From: Pseudomonadota bacterium
GTDB taxonomy: Bacteria; Pseudomonadota; Gammaproteobacteria; Burkholderiales; Burkholderiaceae
Assembly: GCA_029777935.1 (NCBI GenBank)
Contig: JAKORH010000229.1
Coordinates: 1 to 8,983, forward strand
DNA length: 8,983 nucleotides
Direction: 5' to 3'
In this document: positions 6,001 to 8,983 of the stretch, in pieces
How the letters are laid out: each line of letters begins with the position of its first letter
Numbering within the stretch: position 1 is the stretch's first letter
Translations under genes and position numbers: made by a program
Notes under the pieces: model-generated
Told to the model about the DNA's origin: nothing
Databases searched by the model: none
The model's input: the letters and a program-made list of their open reading frames with translations, nothing else

Positions 6001-6029
6001 GCGTCCGGTCACAAGACCGTGTTGGACGC
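6001..6029. repeat. Compound hairpin GCGTCC ... GGACGC beside the tRNA 3' end
   Basis: The outer arms GCGTCC (6001-6006) and GGACGC (6024-6029) enclose an inner stem GGTC/GACC (6007-6010, 6015-6018) with an ACAA loop and a 5-base bulge. It lies 28 bp from the tRNA CCA end. On the tRNA strand it comes right after the gene and could help end transcription or 3' processing, but no U-tract follows. Confidence 0.5.
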
Positions 6030-6056
6030 TATCGGTACTCTCTGGACGAACAGTAG

Positions 6057-6147
<91 letters not shown>

Positions 6148-6157
6148 GGAACCCTCG

Positions 6158-6163
6158 ATTCTA
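6158..6163 (-). promoter_or_regulatory. Possible -10 box (TAGAAT) for the tRNA-Ser gene
   Basis: On the minus strand TAGAAT ends 10 bp before the mature tRNA 5' end, a suitable distance for a tRNA promoter, in a short AT-richer patch (CTTTTGCTAGAAT). I could not find a matching -35 hexamer at 16-18 bp, so support is weak; read-through from the symporter operon is the alternative. Confidence 0.3.
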
Positions 6164-6187
6164 GCAAAAGGGTCCCCTCGCCCGCCG

Positions 6188-8260
6188 TCACCCGCGCCTG
6201 AGGTTCGGGTAGCGGATGTGCTCGACGAGGTCCAGCGTCTGTCGCGCAGGAACGGGCGTGAGCCAGCTCACGATCGCGATCAACGCGAAGCCCAGCGGCA
6301 CGCCGAAGACGCCCGCGGCCACCGGCTGGATGTCGAACCACAGGCAGTCCTTCAGCGGTCGCGTGACATGGAAAACGTCGCGCAGCCACGGGTGCGTGGT
6401 GGCCATGTAGTAGAACGTGATGCCCAACCCGCCCAGCATGCCGAGCGTCGCCCCCAGGCCGGTCGCGCGCTTCCAGAACACGCCCAGCACCAGCGCGGGG
6501 AAGAAGCCGGCGGCGGCGAGCGAGAACGCGGCCGACACCATGAAGAGGATGTCGCCCGGCTTCTGCGCAGCCACGAGCGCCGCCGACACGGCGACCACGA
6601 GCACGAGCAGCTTCGACAGCAGTACGCGCCGTGCGCTGGGCGCGTCGGGGTCGAGCACCTTGTAGTACAGGTCGTGCGACAGCGCGTTGGAGATCGTGAG
6701 CAGCAACCCGTCGGCGGTGGAGAGCGCCGCGGCGAGCCCGCCCGCGGCCACCAGCCCGGAGATCACGTACGGCAGCCCGGCGATCTCGGGCGTGGCGAGC
6801 ATCACGATGTCCTGGCCGATGCTGATCTCCGCGCGCTGCACGATGCCGTCGCCGTTGACGTCGGCGATCGAGAGCAGCGACGGGTCCACCCGCGCCCACG
6901 ATTGCACCCATGCGGGCAGCGCCGCGAACGAGGTGCCGACGAGGTCGTTGTACACGACGTACTTCACCAGCACCGCGAGCGCGGGCGCCGTCACGTAGAG
7001 CAGCACGATGAAGAAGAGCGACCACGCGACCGACGTGCGCGCCTCGCGCACCGACGGCGTGGTGTACGAGCGCACGAGCAGGTGCGGAAGCGCGGCGGTG
7101 CCGACCATCAGGCAGAACATCAGCGCGATGAAGTTCTTGCGCTCCACGTTGCGCGCTCGCTCGTCCTTGCCGGGAAACGATTCGCCGTGGCGCGGCGGTG
7201 GCTCGGCACGCGCAGCGAGCGCGCTTTCGCGATGCCACGTCGCACGTGCCTCGGCCTCGTGCTTGGGGTAGCGGGCGATCGCGTCCTCGGCTCGACGCAT
7301 CGCCTCGCCCTGCGAGTTCGCGCGCGCATCGGCGAGCTGCGCCTCGAGCTCGAGCCGGCCTTCCACCCACGCGCGCGCCGGGTCGCGCAGCTTCTCGTCG
7401 GCGGCCGCGGCGCGCTGCAGGAAGATCTCGCGGACCTGCGTTTCCTTGGGGTCGTTGAGCAGCCGCTCCTCGATCTGCGTGACCTTCTTCAGCTGCTGGC
7501 CGTACGCGATCGTCGGCAGCGGAACGCCCGTCTGCTTCATCGACAGCCACACCACGGGGATCAGGTACGCGATGATGAGGATGATGTACTGCGCGACCTG
7601 CGTCCAGGTCACCGCCTTCATGCCGCCGAGGAACGAGCACACGAGTACGCCGGCCAGCCCCAGGAAGATGCCCACCGAGAAATCCACCCCGGTGAGTCGC
7701 GTGGTGATGAGGCCCACGCCGTAGATCTGCGCCACCACATAGGTGAACGAGGTCGCGATCGTGATCGCCACGCCCACCACGCGCGGCACGCTGCCGCCGA
7801 AACGCGCGCCGAGGAAATCCGGGATCGTGAACTGGCCGAACTTGCGCAAGTACGGCGCCAGCATCAGCGACACCAGCACGAACCCGCCGGTCCACCCCAT
7901 GATGTAGGCGAGCCCCGAGTAGCCCTGGTGGTAAAGGCCGCCGGCGAGCCCGATGAACGAGGCGGCCGACATCCAGTCCGCGCCCGTCGCCATGCCGTTG
8001 AAGAGCGCCGGCACGCGACGGCCGGCCGCGTAATACTCCGCGGGATCGTTCGTGCGGCAGATCACGCCGATCGCCGCGTACAACACGATCGTGGCAGCCA
8101 GGAACACGTGGCCGATCGTCTGGCGCGGCATGCCGGCCGCCTCGAGGAACGCGAGCGTGGCGACGAAGGCGGCGAAGCCCAGCGTGTACAGCGCGTAGAT
8201 GCGCTTGAGTCGCCGCTGCGCGAGCCGCGCCGGCGAGACCGCGTGCGTGGCCGCACTCAC
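6188..8260 (-). CDS. Sodium:solute symporter, VC_2705 subfamily (probable acetate/organic-acid uptake)
   Basis: 690 aa. It shows the sodium:solute symporter (SSS) pattern: many membrane segments, the early block EYYAAGRRVPALFNGMATGADWMSAASFIGLAGGLY (about 76-110), and the core GLPYVISGLVAAGGLAAALSTADGLLLTISNALSHDLYYK (about 495-534), a signature of the VC_2705/ActP-like group. Members transport acetate or related monocarboxylates with Na+; substrate here is inferred from the adjacent acs. Unusual parts are a long charged, helical insert at about 254-372 between membrane segments and an EF-hand-like loop DVNGDGIVQRAE (467-478). The GTG at 8260 is chosen: it overlaps the DUF4212 stop (GTGA) and has GGAG eight bases upstream; longer frames run arginine-rich through DUF4212. 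It is co-transcribed with DUF4212 and probably acs. Confidence 0.93.
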   Translation of the reverse strand: MSAATHAVSPARLAQRRLKRIYALYTLGFAAFVATLAFLEAAGMPRQTIGHVFLAATIVLYAAIGVICRTNDPAEYYAAGRRVPALFNGMATGADWMSAASFIGLAGGLYHQGYSGLAYIMGWTGGFVLVSLMLAPYLRKFGQFTIPDFLGARFGGSVPRVVGVAITIATSFTYVVAQIYGVGLITTRLTGVDFSVGIFLGLAGVLVCSFLGGMKAVTWTQVAQYIILIIAYLIPVVWLSMKQTGVPLPTIAYGQQLKKVTQIEERLLNDPKETQVREIFLQRAAAADEKLRDPARAWVEGRLELEAQLADARANSQGEAMRRAEDAIARYPKHEAEARATWHRESALAARAEPPPRHGESFPGKDERARNVERKNFIALMFCLMVGTAALPHLLVRSYTTPSVREARTSVAWSLFFIVLLYVTAPALAVLVKYVVYNDLVGTSFAALPAWVQSWARVDPSLLSIADVNGDGIVQRAEISIGQDIVMLATPEIAGLPYVISGLVAAGGLAAALSTADGLLLTISNALSHDLYYKVLDPDAPSARRVLLSKLLVLVVAVSAALVAAQKPGDILFMVSAAFSLAAAGFFPALVLGVFWKRATGLGATLGMLGGLGITFYYMATTHPWLRDVFHVTRPLKDCLWFDIQPVAAGVFGVPLGFALIAIVSWLTPVPARQTLDLVEHIRYPNLRRG

Positions 8261-8574
8261 TCGTCGGGCTCCGCGACGCCGTAGTCGCGATCGAGGCGGT
8301 TCATGCGCCACGCGTACACGCAGACCAGCACGAGATACACGAGCGGCGCGCCTTGGGCCGCGACGTAGAACGCGAACGGCCAGCCGAAGAAGTCGAAGTT
8401 CAGGTCGCGCGCGTAGAACGTGACGACGAAGCTCGCCCCGAACCACACCACGAGCAACGCCCAGGTGAGCCGCACGTTGCGCGACCAGTACTCGCGACGA
8501 CGCTCGATCGGGTACACGTCGTGTGGCCGACGTTGTCGGTGTGGGGGATCGGTGGCGTGCGCGGTGCGCCGCAT
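8257..8574 (-). CDS. DUF4212 small membrane protein (symporter partner)
   Basis: 105 aa from the ATG at 8574. Residues 28-105 match DUF4212: REYWSRNVRLTWALLVVWFGASFVVTFYARDLNF, FFGWPFAFYVAAQGAPLVYLVLVCVYAWRMNRLDRDYGV. Two membrane segments are seen (about 38-56 and 65-88), with the conserved FFGWP between them. This family is almost always encoded just upstream of VC_2705-type symporters and is taken to be their small subunit or partner. The 3' end overlaps the symporter start by 4 nt (GTGA). The start is uncertain: the first 27 residues are unlike the family, no good SD precedes 8574, and a GTG at 8583 or at 8517 are alternatives. Confidence 0.88.
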   Translation of the reverse strand: MRRTAHATDPPHRQRRPHDVYPIERRREYWSRNVRLTWALLVVWFGASFVVTFYARDLNFDFFGWPFAFYVAAQGAPLVYLVLVCVYAWRMNRLDRDYGVAEPDE

Positions 8575-8603
8575 GCCGCGCACGCCGAGGGCTCAGGGGC
8601 TCG

Positions 8604-8983
<380 letters not shown>

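Noticed and set aside
4863..6056. 397-codon open frame on the plus strand opposite the integrase
   Set aside because: It is the reverse frame of a complete integrase with all catalytic residues, is arginine-rich and crosses the repeat region.

Overview
The window is GC-rich throughout. It reads as a betaproteobacterial chromosome (Burkholderiales or Rhodocyclales would fit) carrying an integrated mobile element. The taxonomic call is an inference from the Acs / DUF4212 / sodium:solute symporter cluster and base composition; there is no rRNA to confirm it.

Right side (about 6057-8983), core chromosome: on the minus strand, the last 125 residues of acetyl-CoA synthetase (acs), a DUF4212 small membrane subunit, and a large sodium:solute symporter of the VC_2705 type that overlaps the DUF4212 gene by 4 nt. 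Together they look like an acetate/short-chain-acid uptake and activation unit. Below them, also on the minus strand, is a complete tRNA-Ser(GGA) with an encoded CCA.

Junction (5844-6060): the 3' end of the tRNA gene faces the integrase gene and is the presumed attachment site. The 213-bp interval holds three CCAGATACCCC direct repeats, one abutting the integrase ribosome binding site, and two strong inverted repeats.

Left side (1-5843), mobile element, all genes on the minus strand: a P4-type tyrosine integrase, two unrecognised helical proteins (209 and 250 aa), and then a compact operon. The operon is an AlpA-like regulator, a 67-aa protein, a replication-like protein with a DnaT-type C-terminal region, a 118-aa unknown, a DnaB/Twinkle-like RecA-fold ATPase, and a further gene cut by the window edge. 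From the AlpA gene on, genes overlap or are nearly contiguous (GTGA, 5-nt gap, GTGA, 10-nt overlap, TGATG).

The order integrase - AlpA - helicase-loader-like - helicase-like resembles a phage satellite or cryptic prophage replication module. No capsid, tail, terminase or lysis gene is visible, and the distal end of the element lies outside the window. The most notable sequence structures are a 7-bp tandem repeat and a perfect 12-bp palindrome in the linker of the replication gene, and a perfect 13-bp inverted repeat around the stop codon of the gene before alpA, next to a second palindrome.
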